Shown one piece after another: positions 41,993 to 50,815 of a stretch of DNA of 64,000 nucleotides. The notes below the pieces were generated by a model, which saw only the letters and a list, made by a program, of their open reading frames with translations, was not told where the DNA came from and ran no database searches. A program made the translations under genes and the position numbers. This stretch comes from Fibrobacter sp. (lineage in GTDB: Bacteria; Fibrobacterota; Fibrobacteria; Fibrobacterales; Fibrobacteraceae). The stretch spans positions 398,207 to 462,206 of the forward strand of contig JAFPWY010000009.1 in assembly GCA_017412605.1 (NCBI GenBank), given 5' to 3'. Within the stretch, counting starts at the first letter, position 1. The number at the start of each line of letters is the position of its first letter.

Positions 41993-44473
41993 TTATTTGG
42001 CCTCCAGCCAGGCATTAGCCCAGTCGCCATGGTCACAGTTCTTTTCGCCACCCATGTCGATGCGCAGTTCAAGCCTAGTCGCCCCGCCAATATCCACGTC
42101 GATAAACTTCTTCTGCGTGGAGTAAAGTCTTTCGGAGCGGAAGACCTCGCGACCATCGGCCACAACGATAAAGTGTACGCCATCACCGCAGGCGCTTTCG
42201 TCATCCAAGCCAATAACAGCGTGGAACACGGAATACGGGCGATTCAGCGAATACGTAATCTTGGAATTCGCATGGCTTCCGATGCCGTAACGGAACACTT
42301 CCTTGTCGATTGTCAGGCGGTGGTGTTCGACGGACTCGTTCTTCTCGGGATTACCCCAGTCCTGCGAATAGCCGTTCCACGTCAGGTTCGAAAGCAGTTC
42401 CACGTTCTCGCCCGGCACGAAGAAATCCTTGACCAGGTGAAGCGTATCGTTGTCCGGCAAGACGCAATCAAACATGGCCCTGTTCAATCCCTTGCTCATT
42501 TTTGCGGAATCGAGAGAGACCACATCCTCGGACTGGGAAATGACCAGTTCCTCGACCAGCTGCCCGTTCAGGGAATACCTGCAAGGAATCGTTTCCGGGA
42601 ATTTCTTGGTAATGACAAAATTGCCGCTGTCCGGGTCGGAGACAATGAATTTCATTGCATAGTCCGAAACGCCCTTCTTTGCATTCATCTTGTAGACAGC
42701 AAGCGGGTAGCCGAACAATCTTGGTTCAAGCAGCACGCGCTCGTTCTTGTAGTCATCCAGTATTTCATCAATCTGGTCGGTCGTCTTGAAGCCGACCACG
42801 CGACTCTTGCGGTTAAGTTCGCCATATCCGTCCTGGCCGCGGACCAGGTAGATATTGCCGTCGGAGACCTGCATCCAGTTGGCAAACGTTTCCGTGTCCC
42901 AGCCCATGAAAGAACGTTCGCTAAAGGCGCTGTGTCCCTGAGCGAGCATCTGCCACGGTCTCGAATAGATGTAAATCGAGTTCGGGGGCAGCGTCGCGAT
43001 GTACTTGTTCAGGTAATCTTCCTCGGCCAGGAGCTTGTTCTTGTAGTACAGCATGTTGGAGCGGTAGCTGTTGCCATGGAAGAACATCAGGCCAAAAGTC
43101 ATAATGGCTGCGATGGCGACTGTGATGCCTGCGGCCCCGTTGTCGTTCATCTTGGTGCAGAACTTGAGCGCATCGTAAAGGCCGAGCGCCATGATCAGGG
43201 CAAACAGCGGGAGCGCCACCAGCACGTAACGCTGGTTGATATCGATGGTAAACGTTCCCGACACGTTGAACATGATAACGAAAATCTGGAGGCAGAAGAA
43301 TATGCCGAGCAAAGCCCCACGCCAGTAACGGCGGTGTGCAATCAGGCGGAACAGGAGCCAGGCCGTTGCAGCAAGCAGCAGAATGGTAAACGACGTGTAG
43401 AACGGGTTCTCCATAACCCCGGCCAGGTTCGGGTCATCCTTGAAGTTCAGCATGACTTCGAGGTTGGTCTTGAGGTTGAACCAGAAGTTGCTGAAGGAAT
43501 GCGCCGCATGTTCACCGCCCTGGAAATCGTAGCCACGGTAGGCAGCCATCGTGTTCACGGACGGCCAGCTCACGAAAATCACGGAAAGCACGAACGCAGG
43601 GAGACGGTAAGGTCTCTCGAGGAAATAGCGGTAGTAGAAAAGGGCGAACGGGATAAACGCAAACACGGTCTCCTGACGGGTCTGCGCAAAGAAGCCCAGC
43701 AGGGGCACCGTCAACAGGAAGTGCTTCCACGTGACCTTATTCGTCGGAACAAATGCATACCAGGCCATGAGCACGGCAAGCAGGCAGATGTAGAGCACCT
43801 CGGTCGAAGCCGAACGCGCCTGCAGCAGGTAAATGGGCATACCACCCAGGAACGCGACGGCAGCAAGGGCCACCTTCTCGTTCTTGAACCACTTCGACAG
43901 CGCAAGGAAGAACGCGATGAGGCTCAGGATGAAGAACGGATAGTTCACCAGCAAGGCCGTGTCACGGTTGGGAGGCATGAAGTTGAACACGACCGAATAG
44001 ACAAAGGCGAGAGCCTTGCCCTTGAAGTTGTTCACCTCGACCTTGCAGTCGAGAACGCCATCCTTCCAGATACCTTCGTTGCAGACGCCACCGGAATGCT
44101 GGAAGTACATCTGCAGGCCCATGGATTCCCAGCTTGTCTCGTCACTCAGCACACGGTGCGTATTGCTGATGTTGCTGAACATGAAGATGGAGAACACGGC
44201 GAGGATTATCGCAAGCCAGCAGAACGACTTGCCCGAAGGCAGGAACGACTTACCGTTCTTGACGATATACGGGATGTTCACTACGGCACCGACGACAAGG
44301 AGGATGAATGTCGAAAGGATGCTGATATAGCCCCACTCGATATCCCAGTGACGGGCATACGGGACCGTAAGATTGTTAAAAATCAGGAATGCAAGAATAA
44401 GGATGCCCAAAGTCGTGCCGGCAGCAATAGCCGCCCCACGGCCCAGGCCAAGGGACTTAATGAAATTTTTCAT
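41993..44473 (-). CDS. GT-C-type membrane glycosyltransferase fused to an NPCBM domain
   Basis: 826-residue membrane protein. Residues about 15-470 form eleven to twelve helices with a periplasmic first loop carrying VLSDETSWESMG, like GT39/GT83 mannosyl- or arabinosyl-transferases that use lipid-linked sugars. A soluble region of about 200 residues follows (LPPNSIYIYSRPWQML). The C-terminal 145 residues (LLSNLTWNGYSQDWGNPEKN, YGIGSHANSKITYSL, VHFIVVADGREVFRS, RLELRIDMGG) match the NPCBM beta-sandwich, usually found in glycosidases. TAGATTTG lies 7 nt before the ATG. The acyltransferase gene is 27 nt upstream. Confidence 0.82.
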   Translation of the reverse strand: MKNFIKSLGLGRGAAIAAGTTLGILILAFLIFNNLTVPYARHWDIEWGYISILSTFILLVVGAVVNIPYIVKNGKSFLPSGKSFCWLAIILAVFSIFMFSNISNTHRVLSDETSWESMGLQMYFQHSGGVCNEGIWKDGVLDCKVEVNNFKGKALAFVYSVVFNFMPPNRDTALLVNYPFFILSLIAFFLALSKWFKNEKVALAAVAFLGGMPIYLLQARSASTEVLYICLLAVLMAWYAFVPTNKVTWKHFLLTVPLLGFFAQTRQETVFAFIPFALFYYRYFLERPYRLPAFVLSVIFVSWPSVNTMAAYRGYDFQGGEHAAHSFSNFWFNLKTNLEVMLNFKDDPNLAGVMENPFYTSFTILLLAATAWLLFRLIAHRRYWRGALLGIFFCLQIFVIMFNVSGTFTIDINQRYVLVALPLFALIMALGLYDALKFCTKMNDNGAAGITVAIAAIMTFGLMFFHGNSYRSNMLYYKNKLLAEEDYLNKYIATLPPNSIYIYSRPWQMLAQGHSAFSERSFMGWDTETFANWMQVSDGNIYLVRGQDGYGELNRKSRVVGFKTTDQIDEILDDYKNERVLLEPRLFGYPLAVYKMNAKKGVSDYAMKFIVSDPDSGNFVITKKFPETIPCRYSLNGQLVEELVISQSEDVVSLDSAKMSKGLNRAMFDCVLPDNDTLHLVKDFFVPGENVELLSNLTWNGYSQDWGNPEKNESVEHHRLTIDKEVFRYGIGSHANSKITYSLNRPYSVFHAVIGLDDESACGDGVHFIVVADGREVFRSERLYSTQKKFIDVDIGGATRLELRIDMGGEKNCDHGDWANAWLEAK

Positions 44474-44480
44474 AGTAGTG

Positions 44481-44488
44481 CAAATCTA
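44481..44488 (-). promoter_or_regulatory. TAnnTTTG -7-like box before the GT-C gene
   Basis: TAGATTTG, a full consensus match, ends 7 nt before the ATG and lies in the 27-nt gap after the fused acyltransferase gene. Confidence 0.45.
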
Positions 44489-44500
44489 GTTTTTTACAAA

Positions 44501-47500
44501 CTACGTATTGGTGATTCCGAGGCGTTCCATGGCGATTTTCTTGCCGGTCTGGACGTCGGACTTGCCGCTACCGAGCTTGGGAAGTTCATCGACCTTCACC
44601 ACGGCCCCCGGAAGCATCAACGGCGGGAGTCCCACCTGCTTGAGCATATCCTTCACCTCGTCCTCGGACTTGTCGCCCGCATACACGAGCACAATCTTCT
44701 CACCCTTGGAACCGTCGGGAACGGCCACAGCGAAGTGGTCAATCTCGTCGAACAGGGCACATTCCGAAATCTTGAAGTCCACAGAACCGAGGCTCACCAT
44801 CTCGCCGCCAAGTTTCGCAAAACGGCTGTAGCGGTCCACGATGGTCAAGTAGCCATCCTCGTCCACGTGGCCCTTGTCGCCCGTCTTGTACCAGCGCTTG
44901 CCATTGATGACGGCAATTGCCTGCGACGTGCGTTCCGGATCCTTCAGGTAGCCCTTCATGATCTGCGCACCACCGATAAGGATAAGGCCATCCTCGCCCA
45001 CGGGAAGTTCTTCCATAGTGTCGGGGTCCACGATGCGGATCTGCGTACCCGGCAAGGGGGCGCCGACAGTGCCCGGCTTGTTGCCCTCGAGCACGGTCTT
45101 GTAGTCGTCCATGAGCACGTCTCTCGTGTTCACGGCCGCCACCGGAGTCGTTTCCGTACAACCGAAGCCCTCGAAAATTTCGAGCTTGAACTTGCTGCGA
45201 TAAAGCTGGCGCACATCCTCGCGAATCTTCTCGGCACCTGCATAAATGGCGCGGACATGCGAGAACATCAGCGGATGCACAGCGCGGTTCAGGCCCCACA
45301 TACGCAGGAACGTACCCGTCGCCACCATGAAGGAAACCTTGAACTGGGCACACATGCGCGAAACGAGACGCGCGTCGGTCGGGTCGGGGCAAGTCGCCAC
45401 AGGGACGCCTTCCACCAAGCAAAGCATCGTCGTAATCGAGAAACCGAACGCATGGAACAGCGGGAGCGAACCGAGGAACACGTCGTCGGCAGTGGGCAAA
45501 AGAACGCTTTCGCACTGCTTGATATTGCCCATCAAATTCAAATGCGTCAGCTCGACACCCTTCGGGCGACCTTCCGAACCAGAGCTGAAGATAATCGTCG
45601 CCACGTCATCGAGGCTGACCTTCTTGAAGAAGCGCAGTTCCAGGTACCAGGCCGGCAGAATGAGCACGCGCAGGAAGTTCTTCACGAGCGTCGACTTGTG
45701 GAGTTTTGCCTTGAGGTCTTCCATGTAGTAGACCTTGTACTTGTCGAGGAGCTGGTCCATCGGCACGCCCTTCTGCTTGAGCTTGTCGACAAAGGCATGG
45801 GCCGTGATAATCGTCTTCACGTCGGCCACTTTACAGCAGTAGTCCATCGTATCGGGCGTGTTGGTGTAGTTCAGGTTGTACACCGTCTTGCCCTTGATGA
45901 GGCAGGCCATGTTCACGATGATGCCCGGGCCCGAAGGCGGAATAAGCACGCCCACCTGTTGCTCGCCCTTGGTCAGCTTTTCAAATATCGAGGCAAAAGA
46001 CAGGGCCGCCGTCGCAAGCGCATTCGCCGAAAGGTGGTTGCCGTCGGGGCTATACACCGAGGGGCCACTACCAACATGCTTCACCGTGCGGATCCATGCA
46101 GACGCCACCGGACGGAGTCTCCGGATATAGCTCGTCCAAGCGGTAATGGAAAGCTCCTGCACAGCACGCTTCACCATCATGGGCGTCGAGTCGAGCGGCA
46201 GTTCCTTGCCGAATGCGACCGAGACAATACGTCCGCCAGTATGCACCATGTCCTTGAAGCCGGCATCGGCCATGGAATAGCTACTTCCCCACAGGCCCTG
46301 CACGTAGAACGGCAAAATCTTGAGACGCGGGACATCCTTCACGACAGAGGAATAGTCCAGGCGGAAACGGTTCATGTTGCCAGTCGTGGTCATCACGTTC
46401 TCGGGGAACATCACCACCGCCTCGCCACGCAGGAGCGCCTTGCGGGCCTCTTCCATCGCCGGGCCGGGATTGGAAATGTCGAGGTCGATTGTCTCCATCT
46501 GCGAAAGCAGCAGACGCATGTACCATTTCTCGAAGGGCCTACGCGTAATGACAAAGCGCAGCGGCCTCGGGCTCGCCATCTGGATCATCGCCCAGTCGAT
46601 ATAGGAGATGTGGTTGCCCACCAGGAGCACGGGGCCTTCCCAAGGAATGTTCTGCACGCCCGTGACCAGGAACTTGTAATGCATCGAAAGCGCCGAACGC
46701 AAAAGCTGGCGCAAAAGCGTCTGCGGCATCGCCCAGAGAGCCCAGATTGTTCCCGCAAGGCAGACAATGCCGAACGCAAAGAACAAGGCCATCCTGTCAA
46801 TTGCGAAATAGCGGATGGCGGCGACGGCCATGACCTCGAACACGAGGATGCACAGGTTCTGCACCATGTTGCTGAGCGAAAGCACGTGCCCCGCCGAACG
46901 AGGCTTCGTGTTGTAGAGGAGCATCGCGAACATGGGGAGCATGTAGATGCCGCCGCAGAAACCAAGCAGGGCAAAGGCAATGGCGTTATAAGGACGGGCG
47001 ATCAGCGGAATCAAAAAAACAAGAATCGCGGCACCGGCTGTACCCATGGGGATAAGCCCCGTCTCGATAAAGTCGCGAGACATCTTCATCGCGAACACGA
47101 ACCCGACAATAAGACCCAACGCCGTGCCGAAAATAGCGTAGTTCGCGAGCACGTCCTGGTTGAACAGCGAACCCGAACTGAACTGGTCCTGAATAACGAA
47201 CACCATGAGGAAAATCATCGTCCAGAACATCGAAAGACCGATGATGGACTGGCGAAGCGCATGGTTCCTCCAGACCTTCGTCATCTTGCGGCGAACAAAC
47301 AGCAGATTCCAGTAGCGATTCCACGGGAACTTGAGATCGGCGTCGTAAGCACCAATGGACGGCAGCCGCAGCGCAGCAAGCAACCCAATTAATTGCAATC
47401 CACCGAGCGTATAGAGCACAGGCATGACCACGCCTTCCCTAATAGCAAAGGCGAGCGCTACACCCGAAAGCATCAAGGCGGAGAAAGTAACGACCATCAG

Positions 47501-47917
47501 GATGCCGCTTCCCTTCATCAAGGAGCGTACCCCCACCAGTTCCTTCATGTAACCATTCTTTGCGGGGCTCTGGAAAGCCTGAAGTATAAAGAACGCGCCG
47601 ACAGACGAGAGCATCATGCCCAAGTTCGATAGGTTGACGCCGGCACAGAACAGTCCCACAACCGGAAGAGACAGGAACGTCGTCCAGAAGAGGACCTTTT
47701 CCTTGGGATACTTGTCAGAAAGGAAGCCTGCCGGAGTGAGCAACAAGACGCAAGGCAGCAAAAAAAGCAGATGGAATACATAGAATTCCCAAGAACCGGT
47801 CGCCGTGAACCCCAGGCGATTGAGCATGAATTCCATGTAAGCGAGAATCACCGTCGAGACGGCAACCTGCGTAAACGCAAGGACGTAAAAGGAAGAAAAG
47901 CTCCTGATCTTTTTCAT
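44501..47917 (-). CDS. MFS-PlsC-acyl-ACP synthetase fusion (lysophospholipid transport and re-acylation)
   Basis: 1138-residue protein with three modules. Residues 1 to about 400 are a 12-helix MFS transporter like LplT (PAGFLSDKYPKEKV). Residues about 415-600 are a PlsC acyltransferase with NHISYIDW (HxxxxD) near 435 and MFPEN in place of FPEG. Residues about 640-1138 are an AMP-binding acyl-ACP/CoA synthetase with IFSSGSEGRPKGVELTH near 780, GFGCTETTP, YKTGDKGHVDEDGYLTIVDR and a final GKSDVQTGKK. In E. coli LplT and Aas are separate proteins that flip and re-acylate lysophospholipids; the fusion joins them. It heads a four-gene operon of envelope functions. Confidence 0.88.
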   Translation of the reverse strand: MKKIRSFSSFYVLAFTQVAVSTVILAYMEFMLNRLGFTATGSWEFYVFHLLFLLPCVLLLTPAGFLSDKYPKEKVLFWTTFLSLPVVGLFCAGVNLSNLGMMLSSVGAFFILQAFQSPAKNGYMKELVGVRSLMKGSGILMVVTFSALMLSGVALAFAIREGVVMPVLYTLGGLQLIGLLAALRLPSIGAYDADLKFPWNRYWNLLFVRRKMTKVWRNHALRQSIIGLSMFWTMIFLMVFVIQDQFSSGSLFNQDVLANYAIFGTALGLIVGFVFAMKMSRDFIETGLIPMGTAGAAILVFLIPLIARPYNAIAFALLGFCGGIYMLPMFAMLLYNTKPRSAGHVLSLSNMVQNLCILVFEVMAVAAIRYFAIDRMALFFAFGIVCLAGTIWALWAMPQTLLRQLLRSALSMHYKFLVTGVQNIPWEGPVLLVGNHISYIDWAMIQMASPRPLRFVITRRPFEKWYMRLLLSQMETIDLDISNPGPAMEEARKALLRGEAVVMFPENVMTTTGNMNRFRLDYSSVVKDVPRLKILPFYVQGLWGSSYSMADAGFKDMVHTGGRIVSVAFGKELPLDSTPMMVKRAVQELSITAWTSYIRRLRPVASAWIRTVKHVGSGPSVYSPDGNHLSANALATAALSFASIFEKLTKGEQQVGVLIPPSGPGIIVNMACLIKGKTVYNLNYTNTPDTMDYCCKVADVKTIITAHAFVDKLKQKGVPMDQLLDKYKVYYMEDLKAKLHKSTLVKNFLRVLILPAWYLELRFFKKVSLDDVATIIFSSGSEGRPKGVELTHLNLMGNIKQCESVLLPTADDVFLGSLPLFHAFGFSITTMLCLVEGVPVATCPDPTDARLVSRMCAQFKVSFMVATGTFLRMWGLNRAVHPLMFSHVRAIYAGAEKIREDVRQLYRSKFKLEIFEGFGCTETTPVAAVNTRDVLMDDYKTVLEGNKPGTVGAPLPGTQIRIVDPDTMEELPVGEDGLILIGGAQIMKGYLKDPERTSQAIAVINGKRWYKTGDKGHVDEDGYLTIVDRYSRFAKLGGEMVSLGSVDFKISECALFDEIDHFAVAVPDGSKGEKIVLVYAGDKSEDEVKDMLKQVGLPPLMLPGAVVKVDELPKLGSGKSDVQTGKKIAMERLGITNT

Positions 47918-48099
47918 CTATATTCTTTCCCCAATATGATACAGACAATCTCGCCGTACAAGATAGAATTTTTGCAGGTTTTACAGCCAAAACGTAAGCA
48001 GTTCGTAAGATTCACATCTCGTAAAACGGCCAAAAAAACGCCAATACGTTTTGTTTTTAGATTTTTTTACAATCCCGCTCCGGTAAGCGGACCCAACAC

Positions 48100-48134
48100 A
48101 AAAAAATTCCCGCGCATTCGCATGCACGGGAATC
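48100..48134 (-). terminator. Terminator after the 299-residue lipoprotein gene
   Basis: On the minus strand a 12-bp stem (ATTCCCGTGCAT with ATGCGCGGGAAT, one G-U pair) and GCGA loop precede seven T. Confidence 0.9.
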
Positions 48135-48154
48135 TTTCAATAGTTTATACTAAA

Positions 48155-49054
48155 CTACTTGACTTCGAAGTAGTAAGTCTGGAGAGCCTTGCCATCCTGA
48201 GTGAACTGGATGATCTGCTTGCCCTTCGGGAGGTTGCCCGTGATTTCGTAGAGGCCTTCGGCCTTGTACGTCACAGTGAGAGCAGTGCCCTTGGACTTGT
48301 CAGCAAAGAGACCCTTGGTTTCGCCTTCGCCAAAGCCAGTGCAATCCTTGTGGGAAGCGATCGGAGCTTCGACAGCCGGATAGGTCGTGGCGATGATCGG
48401 GGTAGAAACGGAGTTGGCGTTGCGGTAGAACACGTCGAGCTTGCCGTCCATGACACGCGGAGCCGGGAGCGGGAGCATCTTGATGTCCGGCTTCACGACC
48501 TTAGCAGCCTTCTTAGACTTCTTGCCTTTCTTGCCCTTCTTGGCATTCTTTTCGGCTTCAGCAGGCGGGAGCTTGGCGGCTTCGGTAACCTGCGGCATTT
48601 CCAGACGGTAACCAGCACCGGAAGTTTCACCGCAGTTCACGGACCAGATAACCCATTCGTTGGAAATCTTGACCGGGCCCTGTTCGCTGCCCTTGTACAG
48701 ACCCGGATCGACCTGGTCGCTGTAGCTGTAGAGCGTAACAACGGCATCCGGATTTTCTTCGGTAGTCGTGACCGTGCCACGGCCGAGGATATACTTCGAA
48801 CGACGGGTCAGGATACGATAGGAACCTACCGGCACGTTTTCGAACTTGAACTTACCTTCCTTGAGCAAGTCCTTGTACTTGTACTTCGTGGACTGCGTAC
48901 CGTAGATGGTAGAATCCATCCAAACAGTGGGTATTTCGACGCTCTTGCCGGTGAACGGGTCAAGAACAACACCTTCGACAGTACCCTTCTTATCGCACCC
49001 AGTCATTGCAAAGGCAACGAGGGCAGCGGCAACCAATGTAAGCTGTTTTTTCAT
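48155..49054 (-). CDS. Lipoprotein with Lys-rich insert, function unknown
   Basis: Putative lipoprotein of 299 residues from ATG 49054, chosen because a GAGGATAAC ribosome site and a true signal peptide (KKQLTLVAAALVAFAMTGC) follow. A longer frame from 49111 would cross a terminator. The N-terminal part (GTVEGVVLDPFTGKSVEIPTV, FKFENVPVGSYRILTRRSKY) is a carboxypeptidase-regulatory-like beta domain. A strongly basic segment (KNAKKGKKGKKSKKAAKVVK) and a C-terminal beta region (GLYEITGNLPKGKQIIQF) follow. The basic segment could bind nucleic acid, LPS or peptidoglycan teichoic-like polymers. The function is unknown. Confidence 0.75.
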   Translation of the reverse strand: MKKQLTLVAAALVAFAMTGCDKKGTVEGVVLDPFTGKSVEIPTVWMDSTIYGTQSTKYKYKDLLKEGKFKFENVPVGSYRILTRRSKYILGRGTVTTTEENPDAVVTLYSYSDQVDPGLYKGSEQGPVKISNEWVIWSVNCGETSGAGYRLEMPQVTEAAKLPPAEAEKNAKKGKKGKKSKKAAKVVKPDIKMLPLPAPRVMDGKLDVFYRNANSVSTPIIATTYPAVEAPIASHKDCTGFGEGETKGLFADKSKGTALTVTYKAEGLYEITGNLPKGKQIIQFTQDGKALQTYYFEVK

Positions 49055-49082
49055 TGTTATCCTCATGGTAGAAACGTTCGTG

Positions 49083-49109
49083 AAAAAAGCCCTCCCTAGC
49101 GGGAGGGCC
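49083..49109 (-). terminator. Terminator after rpmE2
   Basis: GCCCTCCC-GCTA-GGGAGGGC on the minus strand is followed by TTTTTT, 12 nt past the rpmE2 stop. Confidence 0.93.
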
Positions 49110-49120
49110 ATCCGCTAAAA

Positions 49121-49420
49121 TTATTCGGCGTCTTCGGCCTTCGGAGCGGCCTTACGGGTCTTGCGCTTTGCGCCCGTAATGTTGCCAGCGAAACGCTTGT
49201 TGAAGCGGTCGATACGGCCAGCCGTATCCACGCGATGCTGCTTGCCCGTCCAGAACGGATGGGTATCAGCCGTGATTTCCAGGGAAATCACGCTATGTTC
49301 AACACCATCGATAGTCTTCTTTTCGGCGGAAGACTTCGTGGAGCGGGTGATGTATTCTTTACCCGTATTCGCATCGACGAACACGACCGGTTGATAGTTA
49401 GGGTGGATACCTTCTTTCAT
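49121..49420 (-). CDS. rpmE2: 50S ribosomal protein L31 type B
   Basis: Ribosomal protein L31 of the zinc-free type B, 99 residues. It shows KEGIHPNYQPVVFVD, ITRSTKSSAE, VISLEITADTHPFWTGKQ and VDTAGRIDRFNKRF, and no Cys at all, in contrast to zinc-binding type A. An extra C-terminal tail of about 20 residues (NITGAKRKTRKAAPKAEDAE) is longer than usual. An AGGAAG site precedes the ATG, and a terminator follows the stop, so it is a single-gene unit. Confidence 0.95.
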   Translation of the reverse strand: MKEGIHPNYQPVVFVDANTGKEYITRSTKSSAEKKTIDGVEHSVISLEITADTHPFWTGKQHRVDTAGRIDRFNKRFAGNITGAKRKTRKAAPKAEDAE

Positions 49421-49497
49421 TGTATTAACTTCCTATTGAAGTGAGTTTGAAAGTCCCAAATTTAAAAGAATTTCAGGATTTTGGCAAGCGAAAATAG

Positions 49498-49505
49498 TAT
49501 TTTTG
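49498..49505 (+). promoter_or_regulatory. TAnnTTTG -7-like box before the LysM-like lipoprotein gene
   Basis: TATTTTTG ends 5 nt before ATG 49511. The GGAG in the gap could alternatively act as a ribosome site. Confidence 0.45.
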
Positions 49506-49510
49506 GAGTC

Positions 49511-50077
49511 ATGAAAAGAATCCTCGGAATAGCTGCATTGCTTTTGGTTGCCTGCGGGAACGACGCTCCCGTTGCGAAAATCGTCGAAATAGACAAGAAA
49601 ATGCCGCTTTTAGCGTGGCCAGACGAGCACTACATCGCTACCGTGGACTCCATCATCGCAGCAGAAAAAGTGATTCCGGGTAAGGATTCCGGCAAGACGC
49701 AGCTCACGCTCAACGCCTTCAAGGCCCCGACGCTCGCACTCCCGCAAAAGCAAGGGCAGAAGCACACCACCACAAAGGGCGAAAAGAGGCGCGAATCCAT
49801 CGCGAAGGAAAAAGTCGACAACAGCGCCGAGGTGTTCATGGACAAGTTCAGCAGGGCGCTCTCCGCCCTCCAGTCCGACCCCTCGAACGCAAGCCTGTAC
49901 AAGACTGTGGAAGCCCGCGAAGGCGACGACCTGTTCAAGCTGTTACGCCGTACCTACGGTGCCGGTTCGCAGAACCTCCCCCGCTTCTACGTTTTGTCTG
50001 CACTGCAATCTGTGAACGCAGGAGTATCGCTCGAGCACTTGAATGCCGGCGATAAAGTAAGAGTACCGAGAATTTAG
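49511..50077 (+). CDS. Lipoprotein with LysM-like C-terminal domain
   Basis: Putative lipoprotein of 188 residues with lipobox LLVAC (Cys15). The middle is hydrophilic and Lys-rich, and the C-terminal 60 residues (TVEAREGDDLFKLLRRTYG, FYVLSALQSVN, LEHLNAGDKVRVPRI) follow the pattern of a LysM peptidoglycan-binding domain: an initial V-x-x-G-D, two helices and a final L-x-x-G-x-x-(L/V)-x-(I/V)-P. It may tether the outer membrane to the wall. The TAG stop is part of the first word of a heptamer repeat element. It converges with hisB. Confidence 0.78.
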   Translation: MKRILGIAALLLVACGNDAPVAKIVEIDKKMPLLAWPDEHYIATVDSIIAAEKVIPGKDSGKTQLTLNAFKAPTLALPQKQGQKHTTTKGEKRRESIAKEKVDNSAEVFMDKFSRALSALQSDPSNASLYKTVEAREGDDLFKLLRRTYGAGSQNLPRFYVLSALQSVNAGVSLEHLNAGDKVRVPRI

Positions 50078-50233
50078 ACGAAAGAACGGCCCTGCGGGCC
50101 TTTAGACGAAAGACGAAAGTTTTTTCAAATTCAAGACATTCTCTTTACAACAAAAGAATGTAGTACAATCACCTACATTCTTTCGTCTCTCGTCTGTAGC
50201 TCCGCTGTAAACGGAGCGTTCTTTCGTCTACTA
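50075..50233. repeat. Opposed-arm heptamer repeat element 4 (GACGAAA words)
   Basis: The left arm has TTTAGACGAAAGAAC, then GACGAAAGACGAAAG. The right arm has CTTTCGT, CTCTCGT and a final CTTTCGT. Hairpins GGCCC-TGC-GGGCC and CTCCG-CTGTAAA-CGGAG lie between. It includes the TAG stop codons of both convergent genes at its two ends. Confidence 0.85.
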
Positions 50234-50815
50234 AAGCACGCCCTTGCTGCTGGGAACACCCTTCTGGTTACGGCTAGGAGCCACAGCCATCGCGACAGCG
50301 CGGGCAAACGCCTTGAAGATGCTTTCCAGGCAATGATGGTTGTCGTGGCCGTAGAAAAGTTCCACGTGCAGGTTCATGCGGGCATTCTCGCAAACACTCT
50401 TGAAGAAATGTTCGAACATGCTCGCTTCAATGCCGCCGGCCATCGCCGCAGGCAGATTCACGTTCCACACAAAACCGATGCGGTTGCTGAAGTCGATGCA
50501 CACACGGCTCAGCGCTTCGTCCATCGGAACAAAGTAAAAACCGTAACGCTCGATGCCCTTCTTGTCTCCCAGGCATTCCACCAGCGCCTGCCCGAGCACG
50601 ATGCCGATATCCTCCATGCTGTGGTGCATGTCCACTGCAACGTCGCCCTTGCAGGTCAGGTCAAGGCTGAATCCGCCGTGCACCTGGAACAGGTCGAGCA
50701 TGTGGTCCAGGAAAGCGTTCCCGGAATCGATCTTGCCACGCTTGGCCTCGTCCAGATTCAGGGCGAGGTCGATAGAGGTTTCGCTGGTCTTGCGAGAAAT
50801 CTTAGAGCAACGCAT
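50231..50815 (-). CDS. hisB: Imidazoleglycerol-phosphate dehydratase
   Basis: Histidine biosynthesis enzyme of 194 residues, the monofunctional type. It carries the metal-binding His motifs FLDHMLDLFQVHGGF, DMHHSMEDIGI and GHDNHHCLESIFKAFARA, and the DLALNLD start and SSKGVL end typical of the family. Its ATG overlaps the TAA stop of the RodZ-like gene as TAATG, which implies coupling although the functions are unrelated. No other his gene is in the window. The stop is at the edge of heptamer repeat element 4. Confidence 0.95.
   Translation of the reverse strand: MRCSKISRKTSETSIDLALNLDEAKRGKIDSGNAFLDHMLDLFQVHGGFSLDLTCKGDVAVDMHHSMEDIGIVLGQALVECLGDKKGIERYGFYFVPMDEALSRVCIDFSNRIGFVWNVNLPAAMAGGIEASMFEHFFKSVCENARMNLHVELFYGHDNHHCLESIFKAFARAVAMAVAPSRNQKGVPSSKGVL

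Noticed and set aside
41477..47392. A 1971-codon open frame on the plus strand
   Set aside because: It lies antisense to four well-supported genes (GT28-like, GT-C/NPCBM, MFS-PlsC-synthetase). Its translation is rich in His/Arg/Val with no domain pattern, and the opening is explained by strong GC-rich third-position codon bias in the real genes.
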